Source: Actinomadura madurae (GTDB lineage Bacteria > Actinomycetota > Actinomycetes > Streptosporangiales > Streptosporangiaceae). Taken from it: a DNA stretch of 64,000 nt. The translations under genes were made by a program, and so were the position numbers. The stretch covers positions 1 to 64,000 of the forward strand of contig NZ_FOVH01000031.1 in assembly GCF_900115095.1 (NCBI RefSeq), given 5' to 3'. Within the stretch, counting starts at the first letter, position 1. Every line of letters begins with the position of its first letter. The notes under the pieces were generated by a model. The model was not told the DNA's origin, made no database searches, and worked only from the letters and a program-made list of their open reading frames with translations. Shown in pieces: positions 49,446 to 57,573 of this stretch.

Positions 49446-50498
49446 ATGCGTCCCACCACCGCTTGGCAGAGCGTCGACGACGGCTCGACCGTCCTGGAGC
49501 GGGTCGCGATCGAACGCCGGGATCTGCGCGACGACGACATCGCGGTGCGCGTCGACTACTGCGGCGTCTGCCACAGCGACCTGCACAGGATCCGCGGCAT
49601 GCTCGGTGAGGGCGCGGTGGTCCCCGGCCACGAGTTCACCGGCACGGTCACCGCCGCCGGTACCGCGGTGACCGGCTTGGCGCCCGGTGACCGGGTCGCG
49701 GTCGGGACCCTCGTCGACTCCTGCGGAACCTGCCCGATGTGCCAGGTGGGGCAGGAGAACTACTGCTACGAAGGCCCCGTCTCCACCTACGGCGGGACCG
49801 ACCGTGTCGACGGGACGAAGACGCGAGGCGGGTACAGCCGCGAGTACGTCCTGCGCGAGAAGTTCGCCTATCGGCTGCCCGGCGGGCTCGACCCGGCCGC
49901 CGCCGCGCCGCTGATGTGCGCCGGGATCAGCATGTGGGAGCCGATGCGGGCGGCCGGGGTCGGACCGGGCAGCCGGGTCGCCGTGGCCGGACTGGGCGGG
50001 CTGGGGCACCTCGGGGTGAAGCTGGCCGCCGCTCTCGGCGCCGAGGTCACCGTGCTCAGCCGCATCCCCGGCAAGGCCGCCGACGCTCGCGGGCTCGGAG
50101 CCGCGGACCTGCTCCTGACCACCGACGAGGCGCGGGCGCGGCAGGCGCGGGGGCGGTTCGACCTCGTCCTGGACACCGTCTCGGCCGCGCACGACCTCTC
50201 TCCGCTGCTGAGTATGGTGGGACTGGACGGCACGCTGTCCGTGCTCGGCTACCCCATGCCGACATCGGTGCGGATCATGGAGCTGGCCATCGGCCGCAAG
50301 AAGCTGTCCTCGTCGGGCACGGGCGGCCGCCGGGAAACGGCGGAGATGCTCGCCTTCTGCGCCGAGCACGGCATCGCCGCGGACGTCGAGGTGCTCCCCT
50401 CGTCGCGCGTCCAGGAGGCGCTGGAACGTCTGGACCGGGGCGACGTCCGTTACCGGTTCGTGCTGGACCTGTCCGACCTCGACCGGTCCGCGTCCTGA
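49446..50498 (+). CDS. Zinc-dependent alcohol dehydrogenase (CAD/YahK type)
   Basis: 350 residues. Catalytic zinc ligands Cys 39, His 62, Glu 63; structural zinc cysteines 93, 96, 99, 107; Rossmann motif AGLGGLGHLGVKLA. The family reduces aldehydes with NADPH. ATG 49446 has GGAGG upstream. Under TetR control from the operator pattern. Confidence 0.93.
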   Translation: MRPTTAWQSVDDGSTVLERVAIERRDLRDDDIAVRVDYCGVCHSDLHRIRGMLGEGAVVPGHEFTGTVTAAGTAVTGLAPGDRVAVGTLVDSCGTCPMCQVGQENYCYEGPVSTYGGTDRVDGTKTRGGYSREYVLREKFAYRLPGGLDPAAAAPLMCAGISMWEPMRAAGVGPGSRVAVAGLGGLGHLGVKLAAALGAEVTVLSRIPGKAADARGLGAADLLLTTDEARARQARGRFDLVLDTVSAAHDLSPLLSMVGLDGTLSVLGYPMPTSVRIMELAIGRKKLSSSGTGGRRETAEMLAFCAEHGIAADVEVLPSSRVQEALERLDRGDVRYRFVLDLSDLDRSAS

Positions 50499-50509
50499 AT
50501 GCTTGAGGG

Positions 50510-50815
50510 CTACGTCGCTTCGGCGGGCGGAAGCTGGATGTGTAGGGAGACCGCGCCGGTCAGGTCCAGCCAGGCGGCGTCCGGGGTTCGGACGAGGCGT
50601 AGGACGACGTGGTCGCAGCCGGGGCAGCGGGCGACCATGCCGGGCGCCCGGTCGTAGACGCGCAGCGCGGCGACCGGGCCGGTCAGGCCGCAGTTGGCGC
50701 AGCGGCCGATGGCCGCGGTGACGTCCACGGCGAACACTTCGCCCAGCGGGCCGGCGAGCGCGTTGCCGTCCACCGGGGCGGGTGCGCCCGGGGAGTCTCG
50801 ATGGGGCACGGTCAT
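50510..50815 (-). CDS. DUF6510 family zinc-ribbon protein
   Basis: 101 residues with CANCG and CPGCD (CxxC pairs) separated by about 28 residues, a zinc ribbon as in DUF6510. LAGPLGEVFAVDVTAA start is typical. Third gene of the molybdopterin oxidoreductase operon; 12 bases after the reductase. Confidence 0.85.
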   Translation of the reverse strand: MTVPHRDSPGAPAPVDGNALAGPLGEVFAVDVTAAIGRCANCGLTGPVAALRVYDRAPGMVARCPGCDHVVLRLVRTPDAAWLDLTGAVSLHIQLPPAEAT

Positions 50816-50827
50816 GTCTGCCTCCGC

Positions 50828-51538
50828 TCAGCCGAACCGTTCGGTCTTGATGCGCCGGGGGTCGTGGCCGCGGTCGACGAGGAGGTCGGCGGCCGCCTCC
50901 ACGAAGGCGGTCGGCCCGCAGATGAAGCAGTCCGGGTCGGCGGGGCCGCCGTCCAGGTCGGACGGGGTCAGGCGGCCCGGCGGGCGCGGCCAGCCGTCCG
51001 GGGCCTCCCGGGTGTAGACGTGGGTGACGTCCAGAAAGGGGTCGGGGCGCCGCAGCTCGTCGGCGTAGTACACATCGCCGGGCGTGCGCGTTGAGTACAG
51101 CAGCCGGAACGGGGTGCCGTCCCCGGCGCGGCGGCGGGCCCGGATCATGGCCATCAGCGGTGCGACGCCGGAGCCGCCCGCGACCAGCAGGACGGGACGT
51201 CCCGTGCCCGGCCGCCACACGAACCAGCCGCCGACCGGGCCGCGAAGCTCGACCGCGTCGCCGATGTCGAGCACGTCGGCGAGGTAGGGGGAGACCTCGC
51301 CGTCCGCTATCCGCTGGACGGTCAACTCGACCCGGTCGGGTGCGGAGAGCGAGTAGCTGCGCTGCGCGGTGTACCCGTCATCGGCCGTCAGCCGGACGTC
51401 GACGTGCTGACCGGCCAGATGCCCCGGCCAGTCGGGCACGTCGAAGACCAGCGTGCGGGCCGTCGCCGTCTCGGCGCGGGACTCGGCGAGCCGCGCGACG
51501 CGCCAGGTCAGTCGCCCTGGTACCGCTGCTCGCGCCAT
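50828..51538 (-). CDS. Ferredoxin-NADP reductase-like FAD oxidoreductase
   Basis: 236 residues. FAD motif RSYSLSAP, NAD(P) motif VAGGSGVAPLMAMIR and CGPTAFVEAA; no 2Fe-2S domain. Likely supplies or accepts electrons for the molybdopterin protein. Its start region overlaps the upstream gene by 31 bases, an unusually long overlap. Confidence 0.9.
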   Translation of the reverse strand: MARAAVPGRLTWRVARLAESRAETATARTLVFDVPDWPGHLAGQHVDVRLTADDGYTAQRSYSLSAPDRVELTVQRIADGEVSPYLADVLDIGDAVELRGPVGGWFVWRPGTGRPVLLVAGGSGVAPLMAMIRARRRAGDGTPFRLLYSTRTPGDVYYADELRRPDPFLDVTHVYTREAPDGWPRPPGRLTPSDLDGGPADPDCFICGPTAFVEAAADLLVDRGHDPRRIKTERFG

Positions 51539-52104
51539 GGGTCCCCGTAGTCGTGGTAGCCGGCGGTCTCCCAGAAGCCGGGCTCGTTCTCGGTGAGCAG
51601 GTCGATGCCGCGCACCCATTTCGCCGACTTCCAGAAGTACAGGTGCGGCACGAGCAGTCGCGCCGGGCCCCCGTGCTCCGGCGCGAGATCGTCACCGTCG
51701 AAGCCGTGGACGATCCAGGCCTGCCCGTCCAGCAGGTCCTCCAGCGGGAGGTTCGTGGTGTACCCGCCGTAGGACGACACGAGCGCGAAGTCGGCCGCGG
51801 TCTCGACATCGGCCAGCAGGACGTCCAGCGAGACCCCCTGCCAGTCCGTGCCCAGCTTGGACCATTTGGTGACGCAGTGGATGTCCACATGCGGTGCCTC
51901 GGACGGCAGGTCGAGCAGTTCGCGCCATGTCCACCGGTGCCGCTGCCCGGTCTCCGTGGTGACGGTGAACTCCCAGTCGTCCCGCGAGATCCGCGGGGTC
52001 GGGCCGGCCGAGAGCACCGGGAAGTCCTCGGTCAGGTACTGTCCGGGCGGCAGTTCGGCGGACTCGCGCCGCCGGCCGTGAAACCCGCGTGAGACGATTC
52101 CCAT
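51508..52104 (-). CDS. Sulfite oxidase-like molybdopterin-dependent oxidoreductase
   Basis: 198 residues, only the molybdopterin domain (no dimerisation domain). The Mo-binding Cys 77 is in HVDIHCVTKW; GVSLDVLLADV, EHGGPARLLVPHLYFWKSAK are conserved. MsrP-like size but no Tat signal, so probably cytoplasmic. ATG 52104 with AAGGAGG upstream. First of three genes with the FAD reductase and DUF6510. Confidence 0.92.
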   Translation of the reverse strand: MGIVSRGFHGRRRESAELPPGQYLTEDFPVLSAGPTPRISRDDWEFTVTTETGQRHRWTWRELLDLPSEAPHVDIHCVTKWSKLGTDWQGVSLDVLLADVETAADFALVSSYGGYTTNLPLEDLLDGQAWIVHGFDGDDLAPEHGGPARLLVPHLYFWKSAKWVRGIDLLTENEPGFWETAGYHDYGDPWREQRYQGD

Positions 52105-52160
52105 CACAGCCTCCTTCCGTGCTCACCCCACCTGGTGTACCCACGGCCGGGCGAGGGCGC

Positions 52161-52367
52161 TCAGCGGCGGGTCCGGTAATGGTGGACGATCAGGCCGACC
52201 GTGCCGACCAGGCTGACCGTGCTGAACGCGATGTTTCCTGCCATCGGCAGGCCGGCGCCGGAGAAGCAGATGTTGCCCACCACGCCGATCGCCAGCACCG
52301 CCCACAGAATCGGGCGCAGGATTCCGCCGTCGCGCTGGGTGGCCGGAACGCCGCCGGTGTTCGTCAT
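52161..52367 (-). CDS. Small two-TM membrane protein
   Basis: 68 residues with two hydrophobic helices (LWAVLAIGVVGNICFSGAG and AFSTVSLVGTVGLIVHHY). No family recognised. ATG 52367 with GGAG upstream. Precedes the Mo-enzyme operon on the same strand by 57 bases; divergent from the histidine kinase. Confidence 0.65.
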   Translation of the reverse strand: MTNTGGVPATQRDGGILRPILWAVLAIGVVGNICFSGAGLPMAGNIAFSTVSLVGTVGLIVHHYRTRR

Positions 52368-52457
52368 GTCATGCTCCTTCGTGAAGAGGTCCGATCGACA
52401 CTGATCACGGTAGGAACGGCGACGGCGGGAGACGATCCAGCGGGCGTGTCTTCCTTG

Positions 52458-52473
52458 GTACAGCAGGCTGTAC
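52458..52473. promoter_or_regulatory. Palindrome before the two-component operon
   Basis: GTACAGC-AG-GCTGTAC, a perfect 7-base-arm palindrome 65 bases before the kinase start. A one-mismatch copy lies before the CPBP gene (54441). Candidate response-regulator site. Confidence 0.6.
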
Positions 52474-52537
52474 TTCACGTCCGATCACGGGACGGAGATC
52501 AGCACGCCGCCCTAGTGTCGCGGGCGTTGGAGGTGGC

Positions 52538-53785
52538 ATGCCCGTGAAGAATCGTGGACGGGCCGCCGGGCGGGGACGGGCGCGCGCCCTGCTCGAAGCG
52601 GTCGAGCGCCTGGTCGGCGGCCTCGGGACGGCCCTGCTGGCGTTCGCCGTGCTGATGTGGCTCGTCATCGTCGCCCTGCTGTGCGCCCTGGTCGTGGGCC
52701 TGCCGCTGGCGGCGACCGTGCCGCGCGCCGTCCGGGCCGTGGCCGACCGGGAGCGGGGGCGGCTGTCGCGGTCCGGGCCGGAGATCCTCGGGCCGGGGCC
52801 CGCGCCCGCCGCGCTGCGTCCCGCCCTCGGCGACCCGTCCGTCCGGCGCGAGCTGCTGTGGCTGCCGGTGCACGCGACGCTCGGCCTGCTCACCGGCGGC
52901 GCCGGGGTGCTGCTGTCGGTGAACGCCCTCCAGTACGTGACCTATCCGGCATGGTGGCGGGTGCTGCCCCGGGAGTCGGCCGAGCCGACCTTCGTGTTCT
53001 GGGACGTGCACAACGAGGCCACCGCGCTGGCCGTCGGGGTCCTCGGCGTCGTCCTGGGCGTCGTCTTCGTGATCGTCGGGCCCGGACTGGCCCGGCTGCA
53101 GGCGTGGCCGGGCCGGCGGCTCCTCACACCCGACGCCGATGCCGACCTGTCCCTGCGGATCGCGCAGCTGTCCGCGACCCGGGCGGCGGCGCTGGACGCG
53201 CACGCGACGGAACTGCGGCGCATCGAGCGTTCGCTGCACGACGGCGCGCAGAACCGGCTGGTCGCCGTCACCGTCCTGCTCGGCGCGACCCGCCGCGCGC
53301 TGGCCCGCGACCCGGCCAAGGCCGACGAGCTGATCGGGCAGGCGCAGGACGTCGCCGAGCAGGCGCTGGCCGAGCTGCGGACGGTCGTGCGCAGCATCCT
53401 GCCGCCCGTCCTGGAGGGCCGGGGCCTGGAGGGCGCCCTCGCCGGGCTCGCCGCCGACTGCGCCGTCCCCTGCGAGGTCGACGTCGACCTGCCGGGCCGC
53501 TGCGCCGCGTCCGTCGAGGCCACCGCCTATTTCGTGACGGCCGAGGCGCTCACCAACATCTCCAAGCACAGCCGGGCGCGGCACGCGTCCGTGGCCGTGC
53601 GCCTCAAGGGCGACCGGCTGGTCGTGCGGGTGGACGATGACGGGGTCGGCGGCGCGGACGCGGGCGCCGGGTCCGGGCTCACCGGCATCCGCAGCCGGAT
53701 CGAGGCGCACGACGGCACCCTCGCCGTGACCAGCCCACCCGGTGGGCCGACGACAGTACAGGTGGAGCTGCCATGCGGATTGTGA
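52538..53785 (+). CDS. NarL-type sensor histidine kinase
   Basis: 415 residues. Transmembrane helices at the N-terminus and at about 110-190; HisKA_3 domain with His 234 in IERSLHDGAQNRLVAV; HATPase with N-box VTAEALTNISKHSRA and G1 DDGVGGAD. Overlaps the response regulator gene by 13 bases. Signal unknown; possibly membrane or antibiotic stress. Confidence 0.93.
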   Translation: MPVKNRGRAAGRGRARALLEAVERLVGGLGTALLAFAVLMWLVIVALLCALVVGLPLAATVPRAVRAVADRERGRLSRSGPEILGPGPAPAALRPALGDPSVRRELLWLPVHATLGLLTGGAGVLLSVNALQYVTYPAWWRVLPRESAEPTFVFWDVHNEATALAVGVLGVVLGVVFVIVGPGLARLQAWPGRRLLTPDADADLSLRIAQLSATRAAALDAHATELRRIERSLHDGAQNRLVAVTVLLGATRRALARDPAKADELIGQAQDVAEQALAELRTVVRSILPPVLEGRGLEGALAGLAADCAVPCEVDVDLPGRCAASVEATAYFVTAEALTNISKHSRARHASVAVRLKGDRLVVRVDDDGVGGADAGAGSGLTGIRSRIEAHDGTLAVTSPPGGPTTVQVELPCGL

Positions 53786-54432
53786 TCGCCGACGACGACT
53801 TCCTGCTGCGCGAGGGCGTCGCGCTGCTGCTGCGCGCCGAGGACCTCGACGTGGTCGCCACCACCGAGGACCCCGAGTCTTTCCTGAAGGCCGTCGACGA
53901 CCACGAGCCGGACGTCGCGATCGTCGACGTCCGCATGCCGCCCACCCACACCGACGAGGGGATCAAGGCGGCGGTGGAGGCGCGGCGCCGCCATCCCGGG
54001 CTGGCCGTGCTCGTCCTGTCCGCCTACGTCGAGCAGTCGTTCGCCACCGAGCTGCTGACCGCCGGCGCCGAACGGCTCGGCTACCTGCTCAAGGAGCGGG
54101 TCGGCCGCGTCGAGCAGTTCCTGGACGCCCTGCACCGCGTCGCCGGCGGCGGGACGGCCATCGACCCCGACGTCGTCACGCAGCTGCTCACCCGCACCCG
54201 GCACGACAGCGCGCTGGAGCGGCTGACGGCCCGGGAGCGCGACGTCCTCGCCCTGATGGCCGAAGGGCTCGGCAACACCGCGATCGCCGAACGGCTCGTC
54301 GTGACGGAGGGGGCCGTCCACAAGCACATCCGGAACATCTTCGCGAAGCTCGACCTGGCGCCCACCGACCGCGCGGACCGGCGGGTCGCCGCCGTCCTGC
54401 GCTACCTGGAGGAGACCCAGGGGCACGCCTGA
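53773..54432 (+). CDS. NarL/LuxR family response regulator
   Basis: 219 residues. Receiver with Asp 52 in VAIVDVRMPP and acid cluster ADDD; LuxR helix-turn-helix at about 150-210 (LTARERDVLALMAEGLGNTA, IAERLVVTEGAVHKHIRNIF). Cognate partner of the kinase upstream. Possibly binds the GTACAGC-type palindromes. Confidence 0.94.
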   Translation: MRIVIADDDFLLREGVALLLRAEDLDVVATTEDPESFLKAVDDHEPDVAIVDVRMPPTHTDEGIKAAVEARRRHPGLAVLVLSAYVEQSFATELLTAGAERLGYLLKERVGRVEQFLDALHRVAGGGTAIDPDVVTQLLTRTRHDSALERLTARERDVLALMAEGLGNTAIAERLVVTEGAVHKHIRNIFAKLDLAPTDRADRRVAAVLRYLEETQGHA

Positions 54433-54440
54433 CGCCCGCG

Positions 54441-54456
54441 GTCCAGCCTGCTGTAC
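54441..54456. promoter_or_regulatory. Second copy of the palindrome, before the CPBP gene
   Basis: GTCCAGC-CT-GCTGTAC, equal to the 52458 site with one arm mismatch, 121 bases before the CPBP start. Links both genes to one regulator. Confidence 0.55.
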
Positions 54457-54577
54457 CACCCGGCGGGCAGAGCGCTGGACGGACGTTCGAGCAGGTGACG
54501 GGAGTGATCCGGAGGGTGCGCCGATGGTGCGATAGGTCGTGTTCGCACCACGACCCCCACCCCGATGGAGGCTCCCG

Positions 54578-55513
54578 ATGAGCACGCCCACGCGGCCGGA
54601 CACCGTCCAGTTCGCCCCGGCGCCCGTCCCCCGCCGCCGCGGACCGCTCGGACTCGTCCAGCGGCACCCGCTCCTGTCGTTCTTCACCGTGGCGTTCGCG
54701 GCGAGCTGGCTGTGCTGGCTGCCGTACCTGCTGTCCGCTCAGGGCCTCGGGGTGCTGGACTTCCGCTTCCCCGGGTTCACCGACGAGGCCCAGCTCCTCG
54801 GCATCCTCCCCGGCGCGTACGTCGGCCCGCTCGGCGCGGCGCTGCTCGTCACGCTCGTCACCGGCGGCCGTGCGGGGCTGCGCGACTGGAAGCGGCGGCT
54901 GCTGCGGATGCGGGTCGGCTGGTACTGGTACCCGCTCGTGGTGCTCGGCGTCACGGCGATGCTCATCGGCGGGACCCTGGCGCTGCCCGGCGCGGCCGGC
55001 GACCTGCGGACGCCCTCCGTCCTGGTCCTGGTGGCCTTCGTCCCCGCTCTCGTCGTCCAGATCCTGACGACCGGCCTCGCCGAGGAGCCCGGCTGGCGCG
55101 ACCTCGCCCTCCCGCTGCTGCAGCGCCGCCACGGGGCCGCCGTAGGCACCCTGATCCTCGGTGTGGTGTGGGCCTTCTGGCACCTTCCGCTGTTCTTCAC
55201 GGCCTGGTCGCTCGGCGGGACGCGGCCGGACACCGCCGGCTGGTGGAGCATGGTCGGCACGTTCCTCGTGATGTGCGTCGCGATCAGCTTCATCATCACC
55301 TGGGTCTTCAACCACACCAACGAGAGCCTGCCCCTCGCCCTGCTGCTGCACGCGACCAACAACAACGTCGCGAGCCTCGTCCTGCCGGAGATGTTCAAGG
55401 ACACCGAGCCCTCGCTGATCCTGGTGGCGGGCAGCATCGGCTACGGGACGGTGGCGCTGGTGCTCCTGATCGTCACCCGCGGTCGGCTCGGCTACACCGG
55501 CCCGCGCGACTGA
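54578..55513 (+). CDS. CPBP family intramembrane glutamic protease
   Basis: 311 residues, about eight transmembrane helices. CPBP motifs: EEPGWRDLAL (EExxxR), FWHLPLFF (FxxxH type) and HATNNN. Family includes CAAX-type proteases and bacteriocin self-immunity proteins. ATG 54578. Follows the two-component system on the same strand with the shared palindrome, so probably its target. Confidence 0.9.
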   Translation: MSTPTRPDTVQFAPAPVPRRRGPLGLVQRHPLLSFFTVAFAASWLCWLPYLLSAQGLGVLDFRFPGFTDEAQLLGILPGAYVGPLGAALLVTLVTGGRAGLRDWKRRLLRMRVGWYWYPLVVLGVTAMLIGGTLALPGAAGDLRTPSVLVLVAFVPALVVQILTTGLAEEPGWRDLALPLLQRRHGAAVGTLILGVVWAFWHLPLFFTAWSLGGTRPDTAGWWSMVGTFLVMCVAISFIITWVFNHTNESLPLALLLHATNNNVASLVLPEMFKDTEPSLILVAGSIGYGTVALVLLIVTRGRLGYTGPRD

Positions 55514-55549
55514 CCGCACCGACCCGCACCGACCCGCACCGACAGGCAC

Positions 55550-55574
55550 GGCGTGGCCCCGGCGGGGCCGCGCC
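55550..55574 (+). terminator. Strong hairpin terminator after the CPBP gene
   Basis: GGCGTGGCCCC (55550-55560) and GGGGCCGCGCC (55564-55574) form an 11-pair stem with one G-T pair and a 3-base loop; a T-run follows at about 55589. Just upstream are three 10-base direct repeats of the form cccgcaccga. Confidence 0.7.
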
Positions 55575-55641
55575 CTGTCGCTTGTCGCTTTTGACCTGGG
55601 GTTTGGTCGGATGCGGCGGCTCGGGGGGTAGGTGGGCGTGC

Positions 55642-55866
55642 ATGACGAAACGTGAGGACGAGTTCAAGGCGGGGGACGAGGTCACCTGGCGGAGCCACGG
55701 GTCCGAGGCCGAGGGACGGGTCGAGAAGAAGGTCACCGACCGGCGCGAGGAGGGCGGACGGACGGTCGCGGCGTCGCCGGAGGAGCCGCAGTACGTCGTC
55801 CGCAGCCACAAGAGCGGGAAGAAGGCCGTCCACAAGGCGTCGGCGCTGAAGAGGCGGAAGTCGTGA
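55642..55866 (+). CDS. DUF2945 (HVA1) family protein
   Basis: 74 residues: FKAGDEVTWRSHGSEAEGRV, PQYVVRSHKSGKKAVHKASA are the DUF2945 pattern. Small basic SH3-like protein of unknown role. The stop overlaps the DUF3140 start (GTGA). Confidence 0.88.
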   Translation: MTKREDEFKAGDEVTWRSHGSEAEGRVEKKVTDRREEGGRTVAASPEEPQYVVRSHKSGKKAVHKASALKRRKS

Positions 55867-56186
55867 CGGACGACGAGGTGGCGGCCGAGTTCGGGAAGGT
55901 CGTCAACATGACCGCCGGGGAGCTCGAACGCTGGCTGGAGACGAACGAGTCGCGGTCGGCCGGGCAGAAGGACGGCTGCGGGGAGTCGACCGGGCACGCG
56001 TCCGGGCGCAGGATCGTGGAGCTGCTCCGGGCGAAGAAGGCGGATCTGGGCGAGGACGACTACGCCCACATGAACAAGGTCGTCGGGTACGTGCACCGGC
56101 ATCTCGCGCAGCGGCCGTCCGGGGACGTCACGGAGAGCAGGTGGCGGTACTCGCTGATGAACTGGGGTCACGACCCGCTCAAGTGA
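55863..56186 (+). CDS. DUF3140 family protein
   Basis: 107 residues: FGKVVNMTAGELERWLETNE, GRRIVELLRAKKADLGEDDY, HMNKVVGYVHRHLAQRP and SLMNWGHDPLK identify DUF3140, whose genes usually neighbour DUF2945. GTG 55863, coupled to the upstream gene. Function unknown. Confidence 0.9.
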   Translation: MTDDEVAAEFGKVVNMTAGELERWLETNESRSAGQKDGCGESTGHASGRRIVELLRAKKADLGEDDYAHMNKVVGYVHRHLAQRPSGDVTESRWRYSLMNWGHDPLK

Positions 56187-56234
56187 TGGCGCCGGACAGT
56201 CGTCGGCGGGATCTCACCGGGTAGGGGGGCCTCC

Positions 56235-56762
56235 ATGGAGAAAACGACATTCCTGGCGATCTACATGAACGATCACCTGGCCGGGGCGGCGGGCGGGGTG
56301 GCCCGGTCCCGTGCCCTCGCGCAGGCGCACGAGGGCAGGCCGGACGGGGAGCGGTTGCGCCGGCTGGCCGACGACATCGCGACCGACCGGGGCGCCCTGC
56401 TCGCGACCATGAAGGCGCTCGGCATCCCCGTCCGGCGCTACAAGAGCATCGCGATGTCCGCGGGGGAGAAGCTGGGACGGCTGAAGCTCAACGGGCAGCT
56501 GCGGGGCCGGCCCCCGCTGACCGACGTGGTGGAGGCCGAGGCCATGCGGCTCGGAGTCGAGGGGAAGGCGGCGTGCTGGCGCACCCTGCTCGCCCTCACC
56601 GGCGATTACCCCGCCCTGGACGCCGAGGAGCTGCGGAAACTGCTCGCGCGGGCCGAGGCGCAGATCACCATCCTGGAGGAGTTCCGGACGGTGGCCGCCA
56701 CGGAGGCCTTCGGCGGCCGGCGCGGCCCCCGGCGGATGCCGTCCCCGGCCGAGCCCGTCTGA
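56235..56762 (+). CDS. Uncharacterised helical protein
   Basis: 175 residues, predicted mostly helical (FLAIYMNDHLAGAAGGVARS, LRRLADDIATDRGALLATM, LRKLLARAEAQITILEEFRT). It could be a ferritin-like or helical-bundle protein but has no metal motif I can name. ATG 56235 with GGTAGGGGGG upstream. Just before the RsbQ-like gene (4-base gap), so it may belong to that stress module. Confidence 0.75.
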   Translation: MEKTTFLAIYMNDHLAGAAGGVARSRALAQAHEGRPDGERLRRLADDIATDRGALLATMKALGIPVRRYKSIAMSAGEKLGRLKLNGQLRGRPPLTDVVEAEAMRLGVEGKAACWRTLLALTGDYPALDAEELRKLLARAEAQITILEEFRTVAATEAFGGRRGPRRMPSPAEPV

Positions 56763-56766
56763 GAGC

Positions 56767-57573
56767 ATGGACGTCGTCACCAGGAACAACGTGACCGTCC
56801 AGGGCCCGGCCGAGGGGCGCGTCGTCGTCCTCGCGCACGGGTTCGGTTGCGACCAGAACCTGTGGCGGCTGGTGGCCCCCCGGCTGGCCGAGACCTTCCG
56901 GGTGGTGCTGTTCGACTATGTCGGTTCCGGGCGGTCCGACCTGTCGGCCTGGGACGAGGCCCGCTACGGGTCGCTCGACGGGTACGCCCGCGACGTCGTG
57001 GAGATCTGCGAGGGGCTGGACGTCCGGGACGCCGTGTTCGTCGGGCACTCGGTCAGCGCGATGGTGGGCGTCCTCGCGGCGGCGGCCGTGCCCGAGCGGA
57101 TCACGGGACTGGTGATGCTGGTCCCGTCGCCGCGCTACATCGACGAGGCCGGCTACCGGGGCGGGTTCACCGCGGAGGACATCGAGGAGCTGCTGGCGTC
57201 GCTGGAGTCGAACTACCTGGGCTGGTCCGCCGCCATGGCCCCGGTGATCATGGGGAATCCGGACCGTCCCGAGCTCGGCGCGGAGCTGACCAACGCGTTC
57301 TGCCGCACCGACCCCGACATCGCCCGGGTCTTCGCGCGCACCACCTTCCTGTCGGACAACCGCGAGGACCTGCGCAGCGTCACGGTGCCGACGCTGGTGC
57401 TGGACTGCGCCCAGGACGTGATCGCGCCGCCCGAGGTGGGCGCGTACGTGCACGCCGCGATCCCCGGCAGCCGGCTGTGGACGCTCGACGCGTCCGGCCA
57501 CTGCCCCCAGCTCAGCGCGCCCGAGCCCACCGCGGAGGCGATCATCGCCTTCGTCCGGGACCTGCCGCCGTGA
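56767..57573 (+). CDS. rsbQ: RsbQ-like alpha/beta hydrolase
   Basis: 268 residues. LAHGFGCDQNLWRLVAPRL, nucleophile VGHSVSAMVG, acid in LDCAQDVIAPP, His in ASGHCPQLSAP match RsbQ, the hydrolase that with RsbP controls Bacillus sigma B under energy stress. ATG 56767. Overlaps the phosphatase gene by 4 bases (GTGA), supporting the pairing. Confidence 0.9.
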   Translation: MDVVTRNNVTVQGPAEGRVVVLAHGFGCDQNLWRLVAPRLAETFRVVLFDYVGSGRSDLSAWDEARYGSLDGYARDVVEICEGLDVRDAVFVGHSVSAMVGVLAAAAVPERITGLVMLVPSPRYIDEAGYRGGFTAEDIEELLASLESNYLGWSAAMAPVIMGNPDRPELGAELTNAFCRTDPDIARVFARTTFLSDNREDLRSVTVPTLVLDCAQDVIAPPEVGAYVHAAIPGSRLWTLDASGHCPQLSAPEPTAEAIIAFVRDLPP

